Shown piece by piece: positions 37,857-48,656 of a DNA stretch of 64,000 nt. Every line of letters starts with the position of its first letter. Position 1 is the first letter of the stretch. The notes beneath the pieces were generated by a model that saw only the letters and a program-made list of their open reading frames with translations, had not been told where the DNA came from and made no database searches. The stretch is from Petunia secreta (lineage: Eukaryota > Streptophyta > Magnoliopsida > Solanales > Solanaceae): contig JARKIP010000038.1 in the NCBI GenBank assembly GCA_029990175.1, forward strand, positions 27,845,501 through 27,909,500, written 5' to 3'. The position numbers were made by a program, and so were the translations under genes.

Positions 37857-38070
37857 CAGTGGCGGATGCAAAATTTTGGCTAAAGAGACTCAAAAAATAT
37901 AATTATGGTATATGAAACTCGTGCTAATGATCTAAACTATAAGTTTGATACCCTTTGCCACTAAGCTGGAGAATCTTATATTTTTAAGGGGACTCAAAAC
38001 TAGTATATATCTATATAAAAATAATCTTTTACCTATATTCACAGTATAAATTCTCGACGAAGGGGCATAA
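37857..38070 (-). mobile_element. SINE-like repeat, copy 2
   Basis: Begins AGTGGCGGATGCAAAATTTT. On the minus strand it contains CTTAGTGGCAAAGGGTATCA, which aligns with the A-box region of the copy at 36558. Lies about 650 bp upstream of the RABE1 start. Confidence 0.5.
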
Positions 38071-38260
38071 AATTGATACCTCTTAAACTAATGTTATGGG
38101 TGCAAATATTGTATATGGTGAGAGGATCCGAAGATAGGTCCTCCAATCACAAAAGAACCACAACTCAATAACCTCAACTAAAATATGTGAACCATATACA
38201 ACATATATAGACTTAAACAAGCGAACTAGTATTTATTCAGACAATTATGATTCCGTCCGT

Positions 38261-39370
38261 TAGGGGTGTCAATGGTTTGGTTCGATCGGTTATTGCGAAA
38301 ATTTTGTACCATACCCATTTTGTGGTTATTCTCGAATGCATAACCAAAATTTGGATTTTCGAAACCGTCCTAATCATATCGATTTCTCTTCGGTTTCGGT
38401 TTCGGTACGGTTCGGTTAATTTTTTATTTTTTTAAATTATTGACTAAAACTACCATTTTTGTCGTACAAGACAACAACATTGAAAAATAAGTATCACTTT
38501 CATTGCAAAATTCATATGGTTCTAGTGATTAAACTAAATATAAAAATCATCTTACTAGAGTACTTAATGATATTAGAGATACCAATGATATCACAATCAA
38601 TTGAATATTTGGCAAAGTCTGCTTAGAATGATTCATTACAATATGCGACATTGAAACACTTTACAATATATACACTCTAGATAACATTATGAAAGAGTGG
38701 GTAAGAAAAAATAAACAAAAATCTAGATAATTATTTATATTATTTCGACTGTTAAACTCATCTTCGTTTAATTTTTTAATGAAGTATTTGATTATGATGT
38801 ATTGTTCTATACTAAATCAAAGTTCAAAATAAACATAAGTCGATATAAATTTAATAAGAGATTAAACCTTCACCCGTGGATAAAATTTATAAGACGAATG
38901 CAAATATGGTCCGTGAATACATTCTACAATAAATTTTGTCGCTACAGCAGGAACTAGATTTTAAAAAATTTAGAGTTTAAAATGGTGAAATAAATACACT
39001 TTTGAAACATGCTAGTTTCAACTTTTAGTACTAGTGACAGTACAATTAAGTAGGTTGGGATGCTTTGCATTACTAATTTCACCCTAAAGATTAATAGTTA
39101 AAAAATATCTACTTTGTTGATTTTAGAATTAATTAAATTATATATAGTTATACATATAAGTTTCATATATAAAGTACATTTTATGCATATAAATTTATTC
39201 GGTTCGGTTCGATATTTTTTCGGTTTCTTTTTATAAATTAAAAAACTCAACCTAATAATCGGTACGGTTATGATATTGCATAAGAAATTATGATTTTATT
39301 TTAAAGAACCTAAAATTCGATTCAGTATGTTTTGGTTCGGTCGGTTTTTGTAAAACCGTTGACACCCGTA
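38261..39370. mobile_element. Non-autonomous hAT element with perfect 8-bp target duplication
   Basis: The left end TAGGGGTGTCAATGGTTTGG and right end GTTGACACCCGTA are inverted copies (TA[G/C]GGGTGTCAA). They are flanked by the identical octamer CCGTCCGT at 38253-38260 and 39371-39378. An 8-bp duplication and TA-G...ends of this form are the hAT pattern. Subterminal GGTTCGGT/ACCGAACC-type motifs occur near both ends. The interior is AT-rich and has no transposase frame. Confidence 0.88.
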
Positions 39371-39693
39371 CCGTCCGTTATGATCAAAGAAACAAATGAC
39401 AGCGACAGATTGTCATTTAATACATGTCATTAACTCTTTTAAACATTATATAAACCCTTTTTTTCCTCATGTTTTAGACACATTGCATTCTTCGAATACC
39501 AGTATCACTTGCACTAAGAGAAATAAGAATTCTCTCTATTTATTCTACTATTTGGTATTTTATTACTAACTTATGGAGTCCTCTAGCCGGAATCTACATC
39601 ATTTGGGCACCTAGACAAGCTTGTTTACCTATTTTGTGCCTTAGCGTTCTAGCATTACTTATTTACTTACTCATTTTGAAAAAAATTATTATA

Positions 39694-40430
39694 TGTCTCA
39701 CACGTCAAGTTATACTTGTGTTTGACATGTCTTTACTTGACAAGTATAACAATTTGGACTCACATTTACCATGCAATCAAAACTAAATTTAGAAATAGTA
39801 TCAATCTTCCTCTCTTTCTAATCTAACCACAGATTCTGTCATTTTCTTTATTCTCGTTCTTATGTTCTTCTTATTCTGCATTTTATTAATCATTATCAAT
39901 AACCCATTTTTCGTTGTTCTTTATTTATTGTTCCCTTTTTTTTTTTCTCTCTCTCTTCTTCTTGCTCTTCTTCATTTTTATATGATATGATTTAGATTTT
40001 CTTTTTTGATATTTCAAGAATTTAATTGTGGAGAATGCTTTTTGAAGGTTTTGATTAGCTGATTAATTAGTTTAATTTCTTTGAGCAGTGGACTTTGGAT
40101 CAATTTATTTGTGATCAACTCTATGGGTCTTTTTTTTGCTTTGAAAGTGTAAGAAACATTTTAGAAAAACAATTGAACAGACATGAGAAATATATTAATG
40201 GCAGAAAAACTAAGGAAGAAGACGGACGAAGGGGGAGTTTGACAGAGAATAATGTATCAATTTTACCAAATTTAGCTTTGATTCTTGAGAGAAGAAATTA
40301 TCAAAAGATTTCTTAAAAAAGGAAAAAAAATTAAAAGAAATAGCTTTGATTGTATGGCAAAAATGGGTCAAAATTAGTACACTTGTCAAGTAAAAACATG
40401 TCTCACGCAAGTTCGCGTACAAGACATGTA
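39694..40430. mobile_element. Candidate inverted-repeat element
   Basis: Sequence near 39694-39757 (with TTTACTTGACAAGTATAAC) is inverted near 40370-40430 (with ACTTGTCAAGTAAAAACATG), over about 60 bp with mismatches. The enclosed 600 bp contain a 73-codon frame at 40095-40316 that resembles nothing. Outer edges and target duplication were not resolved. Confidence 0.45.
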
Positions 40431-40434
40431 ACAC

Positions 40435-41040
40435 TCGTTTTTGCCACTATAATCTTGATATAATTATATTGATTGTTGCCGAATTAACAAATTCAATTGC
40501 TTGATTTATTAAGTCAATTTTTGATTAAACAATATACCTAAACTATTAGGCGTAAAATTGTTCTTTGGTGTGATACCTTCAATTCCCCAGAAAACTCATA
40601 TGAAGAATGTGAGTCTTCTGCTTGAATTTTTTTATCCACATGGAATTTTCTTAAAGAATAAAAGAAATTACTTTTATCTTTTTTACAAATGTAACACTAT
40701 TCACTTATTAGTCTGTTAAATAATTCAGACTAACAAAGTTACAGTACATCAATTAAACAGAGTGAAGTTCAAAAAATATTGATGTATTATGCTTAAATCG
40801 AATCTCCATAACTACAGTTAATATTTCATTTCATCAATTAAAAAATAAGAGGTATTAATTAAGTATATTTTAGTAACTGAGAAGATATTTTGCCAATGAA
40901 TATTTTTTCACATTGGCATCTAAGAGTATTCCTTAACAGTTAATGAGCTTAGTAGTAGTAACCTTTTGTAGCTCTGAATATTTGGGTAGTAGTAATAATT
41001 TACCTCTTTTTCTTTGAGACTCACAATTGAACCAATAACA
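40435..41040. other. Upstream region of the pyrophosphatase gene
   Basis: AT-rich, no reading frame recognised. Its 3' end joins the proposed pyrophosphatase promoter. Confidence 0.45.
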
Positions 41041-41044
41041 AACA

Positions 41045-41145
41045 GACACGTGTCAAGACTCTTAACTGAATTCTGTTTCCCCCGCGTGAACTTTCCGATT
41101 CTTTAATTTCTACTGTGCTCAGTTGAATATATATATATATATAAA
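41045..41145 (+). promoter_or_regulatory. Probable core promoter of the pyrophosphatase gene
   Basis: A palindromic G-box GACACGTGTC at 41045-41054 is followed by a TATA-type run TATATATATATATAAAG at about 41129-41145. A short leader then ends at a good donor, CTTAAG|GTACCT, at 41201/41202. The G-box could bind bZIP or bHLH factors. Assignment to the gene whose ATG is at 45791 rests on a leader intron of about 4.5 kb and is inferred. Confidence 0.5.
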
Positions 41146-41641
41146 GCGGGAAGGAGTAGTAGAATCAGTTGGAAAGAGAACTAACTCCTTAATTTCTTAA
41201 GGTACCTTTCGTCTTCTTCTCTGCATTTCTTTTGCTTTTACTGATACTTCATCGTTTCATTTTACTAGTTTAATTGTGTTTGTTTTTGCATGAATGTCTC
41301 TGCGTAAGTAATCTTGTGTTTACCATTTCTTCAAGTCTTTTTTACATACAATTCAACGTATCAATCTTTTTTACCACATTTCGTGCTGTATTTCGATTCT
41401 TCTTCTTTCGCTTTCATTACATTATTATACGGTTCTATTTTTATTGCTGAACTGGGAATCCACTAAATTTCACAGTAGGTTGATTGGAAAAAGCTGGTGA
41501 TTGCTCTGTACATTTCTTTTAGAATTTACTTCTTGAGAAGCCTGTAAATTGTAACTTCTGTGTGATTCTTTGCGTCTTCGAGAAAAATGTTAATCAAGAA
41601 TCGGAGTCTTGAATCACAGTTGTATTTTTTCATGAATCATA

Positions 41642-41645
<4 letters not shown>

Positions 41646-41731
<86 letters not shown>
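41646..41731. repeat. (TA)n microsatellite, about 42 units
   Basis: An uninterrupted TA dinucleotide run. The long ATG-started frame across it (Ile-Tyr repeats) is an artefact. Confidence 0.95.
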
Positions 41732-41735
<4 letters not shown>

Positions 41736-41908
41736 CTTATTGTCATACTTTTCGATCGATTTCTTTTAGCAAATTTTAACCATTTCATATATACTACTTG
41801 TACATATTTATCTTATTTGTAAATGAAATCTCTATGACAGTATTAGAATTCCAAAATGATACTATAGTCCAGTCGTTTCAATCTTTTGTTTAGATATTAG
41901 AGAGTCAC

Positions 41909-42301
41909 TGTTATATGTCTGCACTTTCGATAATGACCAAAACAGAAATAAGATGAAGTAGAAAAATTCCGAGCCAACAGTATACACTGCCTGTCCTTAA
42001 GAAATCTAATCCCCTCACAGTTACCCAAGGTTGTGGATTAATTTCTCCCAGGATAGAACGGAATTACCCTTACTGTGATAGCGGTAATTCAAATCACAGT
42101 AAACAGCGAACGCAAATACGGTAGCAAATCACACGACTCTAGAAGAGAGGAGAATTATTTTTGTTGTGTGTATCTAAAATGAGGAAGAGTCTCACTATTT
42201 ATAGACCAAGAATGGGTGTAATGAAAAGGTGTGATACCTTTTCAACAAAGAGGTGCTTATGGTGCCTTTTCCCATTCACAACTATTCAAAAAACCCCAAC
42301 A
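41909..42301 (-). repeat. 3' LTR (minus-strand sense) of the young LTR element
   Basis: 393 bp, TGTTATATG...CCCCAACA as read on the plus strand. Followed at 42302 by CCCCCAC, the complement of the polypurine tract. Confidence 0.92.
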
Positions 42302-44699
42302 ATCCCCCACATGAATGGGGAATGGCTCTATAGTGAAAATGTGCAGAAACTTGTGTGATTTGCAAGTAAGAACTAATTGCATCTGGATAAGTGGGTTTTC
42401 CTTTGAACTTTCCGTAGTGAACATATATCGGATATACTCGGTCAATCGGTAGATTTGATATCTTTGAACCGTCGAGCTTTGGTGTATACCTAGACAATAT
42501 ATGTCACACAATTAGCCCTTGGCCGTCTTTGGTTCTCATTGTTGTGTTCGTTTCAGCCATGAACATCGCCTGGTTCATGAGTGCATAGAGAATTGGCCTT
42601 ACAGAATTCTCCTTGAAGCGGCTTCCACTTCACACTCACATAGGTGATTTCTAAACGTGTAATCCCGTAGATGTACACTATTTGATGATTCACGTATCAA
42701 ACTTAGATAATCATTAAAAAACATCTTTAACGTTTTATCCTTGGTACTGGACATTGTCTTATTAAAAGAATGGGTTAAGTTGTTTGACAATGTTGGAGCG
42801 GTCGTACATAACTTTGTTTGAGCTCCTTGAACCTAGATCTTGGGATCTCCAGTCTTCTAGGTAGAGTTACCGCCATGACGACTTGTCCTCGGCCATAGTC
42901 CCATTCTCTTTGATGACCTCTACTACCTCTCTAGTTAGCCTTTTGTTAGCGGATCCGACACATTATCACTTGACCTTACAATGTCAATATTGATAATCCC
43001 CTAGAGAGTAGTAGTCAAATAGTTTTATGTCTTCGTTGTATGTAACGATTTTCCGTTATACATATTGCTCCCAACCCTTCCTATTGACGCTTGACTATTG
43101 CAATGTATGCAAACCGCTGTCAACGGCTAGAGCCAAAATTGAATATCTTCCAAAATTTTGGAGCCCTTCAGTTTTTTCACCATTTAATATAGCATCAGTA
43201 TCAATAGCTTGGAATAGTTGCATCAGTTGTGGCCACAAACCTTTTAATATTTAATATATTTCTCAACCATTTCCGTATTGCTATTTACTTGATGCCTAAA
43301 TTATAGAACCTTCAATCATTATACAAATCCAAATCAATATGGATTTTATAATTATCATTTGGTTGGTTCACCGCATAAATCCAACTTGATATGGATTTTA
43401 TCACTAATACTAATAGTTGATTTACCGCTTTATAGACCAATGTATTAATACATCTGGCATGTCTATACAAGCGTTATCTTTCAACCGACATATCCTTTCC
43501 ATATAGACATTAAGTCTAACATTGGCTTTTGTTATACATAAGCTATACGCCCCCACATTCCAAATATATCATTTGCCTTTACTATTATTCATAATAGCAA
43601 ACATAACTCGACTACCGTTAATATTTTGTAGCCTAGATAGAACATTGAAATGTCACATACATTTCTCATAAAATAAGACATCATATAAGACGTCTTCAAA
43701 CATTAACGAAACCAAAAGGATATTCCAATAAAATATCATTTTCTTCATATCTCAACATGTGATCATGACTTCAAGGATTAGTCAATAATTAAACAATTAT
43801 ACCAAACACCTGAAAGTAAACATGGTAAACATTCAAAAATTGAGAAGAGAATACTTCTATTTTTCAAGAGTTATTCTCGGCTAATAGAGTATCAAACTTC
43901 TCCTTGGAAATGACAACTTTTTTCTCTGGCACATGAAGAGCAGATTTAAGGATGTAGTCTGCCTTAAAGATCCCACACATTAGAGACGCGGCTAGAGTCA
44001 ATAGATGTCATATGATAAATGCACCCGTTCGACCATCATTATTTTGATGGAATTAGAAAAATAGCAATCCAAAACGTGAATCATGGAGAGCATTATTTCT
44101 CCGCTTTAGAAACCATACCAAATAAAACAAGTTTCAGTTGTTATAACTCTACAAATGCACCCTTTTGCAAAAGTATATTTACTTAGTACCAGATTGTTTA
44201 GGAAACCTTCCTCGTAACAATGTCTTCATCCAAAACTTGGATTTGCTCCTACCTTGACACATAAGACACTACTTGATTCTCTTTTCCTTCATGTCATCTC
44301 ATAGGTGCAATTATTATATCTATGGAAACAAGCCAGAATATTGCTAACCGTGAGAACGACATTAATTTAATGCCTTTTCTTTTGTGATTTTTTCACGATA
44401 TCGCCTCAAAAGTACTTTTGCTCATTTAACTATATCCTACTCCAGTAACTAGCATGAGTAGTACATGGAAAGGCATGCACCGTTTGCTTCTTTGTTTGGA
44501 TCAGTGTATTCCGCAAGACTTCAAGAAAGACAAAAGTAATTCAAACTAACATGGGCATATCATGCTCTATTGAAATATCAAAAGTATTTCATACAACCAG
44601 CACAAAAGATTCTGACCAACTTCAATGCAAATTGGATCAAGCAGATTGTGCATAAGATCAACAAGCAGGCATATCATAATGTCGCTGCTAATTTTATGA

Positions 44700-45015
44700 T
44701 ACAACAGGAGATGTTAAATCAACGAAGTTTTTAATCTTCAAGTCGATTTAACACGACGGTGAAGTTTTTAATCTTCAAACCGAGAGATAACACAGCCAAA
44801 GTTGTTAAACGGTGAAGTGTTTAATCTTCAAACCAAATTAAAAGTACAGTGAAGATTTTATATCTTCGAACTGATTTAACGTACAGTGAAGTTTTTATAT
44901 CTTCAAACTGCAAATAATAATATAAATATTTTAATAATCCGGAAGTTTTTAATCTTCTGAACGGATTAAACACACAATAATTTTAATAATCCGTTGAAGT
45001 ATTTAAATCTTCAAA
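44700..45015. repeat. Array of GAAG...CTTC palindromic units in the LTR element leader
   Basis: About seven diverged units of 30-60 bp. Each is centred on an imperfect palindrome such as GAAGTTTTTAATCTTC followed by an AA(A)C..ATTTAAC stretch. They lie just inside the 5' LTR (minus strand), where packaging or leader signals would sit. Confidence 0.75.
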
Positions 45016-45119
45016 AACGGAATATTAAATTTGGAGTAGAAAATCTTTTCAGATTTTAGTCTCCACAAACAGCCTATTATCGATTAGCAGACCAAAATAC
45101 AAATTAGATTTCTTAAGAT

Positions 45120-45512
45120 TGTTATATGTCTGCACTTTCGATAATGACCAAAACAGAAATAAGATGAAGTAGAAAAATTCCGAGCCAACAGTATACACTG
45201 CCTGTCCTTAAGAAATCTAATCCCCTCACAGTTACCCAAGGTTGTGGATTAATTTCTCCCAGGATAGAACGGAATTACCCTTACTGTGATAGCGGTAATT
45301 CAAATCACAGTAAACAGCGAACGCAAATACGGTAGCAAATCACACGACTCTAGAAGAGAGGAGAATTATTTTTGTTGTGTGTATCTAAAATGAGGAACAG
45401 TCTCACTATTTATAGACCAAGAATGGGTGTAATGAAAAGGTGTGATACTTTTTCAACAAAGAGGTGCTTATGGTGCCTTTTCCCATTCACAACTATTCAA
45501 AAAACCCCAACA
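45120..45512 (-). repeat. 5' LTR (minus-strand sense) of the young LTR element
   Basis: 393 bp, the partner of 41909-42301. The two differences noticed are GGAACAG against GGAAGAG and ATACTTTTT against ATACCTTTT. Confidence 0.92.
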
Positions 45513-45790
45513 GTCACTAGTGTTACATAATCCTTTAAAAATTATGGAGTATTAGAATTATTCTGGACCCAAACAAAGCATTTATTATGATATTAAGATT
45601 CATACAACTGACCCCAAAAAGTATGGGATTGAGGTGTTGTTGGTCTTTTATCCAATCAACTCGATCTTGTTTCTCCTTTTAATAGTATTCATTCTTTTTG
45701 TAGCTGTCCACTGTTCGAAACAACTTTGCTTTTCAATTACCTGTTGGAGATTCTTACATGCTATTATCGTTTGATGACCAGCTCACAACC

Positions 45791-48583
45791 ATGGCTCAAC
45801 CTACTGAAGCTCCAGTCAAGGATCCTCTGTCTCAAAATTCAGGACCTCCACCTTTTGATGAAACGATTCTTTCTTCTATGACACGGGGACAAACTGCAGC
45901 TCATCCTTGGCATGATCTTGATATAGGTATTTGATATATTCTCAATAAGTAGCACAGTGGCGGACCCAGAATTTTTATTAAGGGGTATCAAAATATAAAC
46001 AAATACATATGAAAAAAATTAAGGGGACTCAACATATTACGTATATACATACAAATTTTTTTTTTAACAATCTAAACAGTGTATTCATTTATTGTATGTA
46101 GGTCCGCCCCTATACAGCGATACTTTGAAGTTAAATTACTCATGGACCTATACTTATGTTTTGCTGCAGGTCCAGATGCCCCGAAGATTTTCAATGTGGT
46201 AAGAATGCTTTATATTTTGTCATACTGTCAAAATTTTATATCCTCTTCCACCTAAATATGCTGTTTATAAACTTCATGTTTACTCAAATTTCATCATATT
46301 TAAAATGGAACTTGAGGATTATATCTTTAGCATAGGCAGTCGTTCACCGTCCTTAAGCCCATAGCAGATTAGTTATCTTTATAGTAATTATGGAACAAGC
46401 AAGATGATCATCTTCTAGGCCAATGCTCTGCTTTTACATTGAGCAAGACCAACCAGCCGACTCTGTCTAGGTCGACGAACAAGTGATCTTTTGCCATCTT
46501 CCTGAGCTTTTGCAACCCATTCAGTAATGTCATTAATGTAATATACTTGTCTATTTGAAACTTCTAAAATTGACTGTTTAATGAAGTTTGGGTTTTTATT
46601 TATCCCCTATATATCTTGGAGAGGCTAGTGATATGATTAAAGTCATCCCACGCTTGAGATATATCTTTTGTAAGCTAAGTTCTCAATCGGCTGGTCTTTG
46701 CAGGTGATTGAGATCAGTAAGGGGAGCAAGGTGAAGTATGAACTTGATAAAGAAACTGGACTGATCAAGGTATAAGGGGTCAGTTGATCATTCAAAGTAC
46801 ATTTCTGGAACTTCTAGCTGAGTTATGTTAAACATTTTTTCTTCTGTAGGTTGATCGTGTTCTTTACTCATCAGTTGTATACCCCCATAACTATGGCTTT
46901 ATCCCTCAAACAGTTTGTGAGGACAAAGACCCTATAGATGTATTGGTCATCATGCAGGTAAGCAACCACTATCCGGAAAAGTAACAGAATATGGCAGTAA
47001 CCGCCTTCGTATTATCTAAAGCTTAATTTCAACTCTTCTGTTTTGCTGTACCGCCTAAAATTTAGCTACAATCACTAAATTAAGCTGCTTCTTTACTGCA
47101 TCATTTTCTGATATTCACACTTATCTCTGAGTGCTATTAAGAGCCTAGGAAATTTCGATATGAGATATACTTATGACATATCACTTATGAATATGAGTAA
47201 GCAAGGGAACAAGTTGTATGATCGTTTTAGACAACTCTTTCAGATCTATATGTGCAAACTAACAACACCTGTACATGGACAAACTGATCTTTTCTAGTGT
47301 TAGTCCCAGTATAGTCATCTGTGATCAGCGCTTTTTGCTTCAATAACTCCTTTTAAGACCGGTAATAGAAAGCAAATCCTGTGTTGTAAATTCTATCAAA
47401 TTATAGTTAAATAATGCAAAATCTTCTATGTTCCCAACACATTTTGCTGAAAGAATTGGTGTTTCTCGAGATGCCAAGCTTGTTATTAGACGGGCTTGGA
47501 GGGTAGCTACTTGTCAGTTCAGTGCATGCATCTCATGAGTTTTGTAAGATTTTCCATTATGTGGCCTTTTAAATGCACAAAAGTTAGCTAATCCAGGAAT
47601 ATATGAATATCTCTGTGGCTTTGGGTTCTATGTTTAGTCCTTCATGTTTATGGCAAGACCTACAAATGCCAAATCTTCAATTGATCTTCACCTTGCAAAT
47701 GTACAGAAACCTGTTCTTCCAGGTTGCTTTCTCAGGGCTAAAGCAATTGGTCTTATGCCCATGACTGATCAGGTATTCATAAATATATATCTTATACCAA
47801 TTCTTTTGCAAAACCTTAATGGAATACTAACTGTATTCTAAATGCAGGGAGAAAAAGATGACAAGAGAATTGCGGTCTGTGCAGATGATCCTGAGTATAG
47901 AAACTACACTGATATCGACGAACTGCCACCCCATCGTTTGGCTGAGATTCTCCGCTTCTTTAAGGACTGTATCCTTTCCCAAAATTGCAAACGTCAACTA
48001 CAACATATTTTCAATTTCAGAAGTACTTTATGCATTTACTATGACATGATCTTTTATTTGCTGGATCTTGTTTGCAATTATGGATGTAATATTTGACTGT
48101 AGTCCTTTAACATCAATCAGACAAGAAAAATGAGAAGAAGGAAGTTGCAGTTCAGGGCTTTCTGCCAGCTCCTGATGCCGTTAAAGCAGTAGAGCAGTCC
48201 ATGTAAGTTATAATTCCTTCTAGCATTACTATAACTCTTTCTTTCCCATCCATGGTATCAGGTAAATGAACAAAATGAGTAGACGTTGATTAGCATGTAA
48301 TGCCTCATCTGTTCAAATTGATAATTAAAAAGAATATCTCAAATACCACTAATATTCTTGCTTTGTCCAGGCATATAGTATGAGTGTTGAAAAGTTATTG
48401 GGCATTTAGTATGAGTGCTGAAGAGTTGTTCCGTTACATAAATAAGATATGTTTATGTCATTTTTTGTCAGCCATATGCATATATTTAGTGAGATCAGGT
48501 GCTCACTTTCACTATTTTGTTTCAGGAACCTCTATAAAGACTACCAAAAGGAGAAATTAAGGCGGTCATCGGCAAAGTTATAG
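45791..48583 (+). CDS. PPA: Soluble inorganic pyrophosphatase, complete
   Basis: Hydrolyses cytosolic pyrophosphate to phosphate, driving biosynthetic reactions. Exons: 45791-45926, 46170-46198, 46704-46769, 46850-46957, 47707-47772, 47848-47968, 48121-48202, 48526-48583. All are GT-AG with closing phases; 666 nt, 221 aa, usual for plant family I enzymes. Seen: MAQPTEAPVKDPL start, then HPWHDLDIG, the substrate-binding KVKYELDKETG, VYPHNYGFIPQT, the metal-binding signature DKDPIDVL (102-109), CADDPEY and the basic end SSAKL. After the signature the protein reads MQKPVLPG where most relatives have Glu in place of Lys; the codon sits at an exon start, so a mis-set acceptor is excluded only by phase. 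No signal peptide is seen. The probable leader intron (41202-45703) holds a young retroelement. Confidence 0.95.
45956..46113 (+). mobile_element. SINE-like repeat, short form, in pyrophosphatase intron 1
   Basis: Starts AGTGGCGGACCCAGAATTTT and ends GTAGGTCCGCCCC. It shares ends with the copies at 36558 and 37857 but lacks most of the tRNA-like middle. Confidence 0.5.
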
Positions 48584-48656
48584 CTGGTGTGGTTGATTCA
48601 CAGTGCTCAATACTGATATACTGATTAGGAGTTGTACTGTTCTATTACTATCTCCT

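Larger units (their letters stand above)
41909..45512 (-). mobile_element. Young non-autonomous LTR retrotransposon in the pyrophosphatase leader intron
   Basis: Two 393-bp direct repeats, 41909-42301 and 45120-45512, start TG and end CA. Only two differences were seen by eye. They are flanked by the 5-bp duplication GTCAC (41904-41908 and 45513-45517). The minus-strand reading is supported by a purine-rich GTGGGGGAT next to the left LTR and by CTATAAATAG inside the LTR on that strand. The 2.8-kb interior has no gag or pol frame on either strand. The near-identical LTRs mean a recent insertion. A standard tRNA primer site next to the right LTR was not recognised. Confidence 0.92.

Noticed and set aside
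40095..40316. A 73-codon frame as a gene
   Set aside because: No known motif, no splice or promoter context, and it sits between inverted arms of a likely transposable element.
41587..41769. Open frame of Ile-Tyr repeats
   Set aside because: It is a (TA)n microsatellite read as codons.
44700..45015. CRISPR-like array
   Set aside because: Repeats are diverged, spacers are irregular, and it lies inside a plant LTR element; nothing else of a CRISPR system is present.
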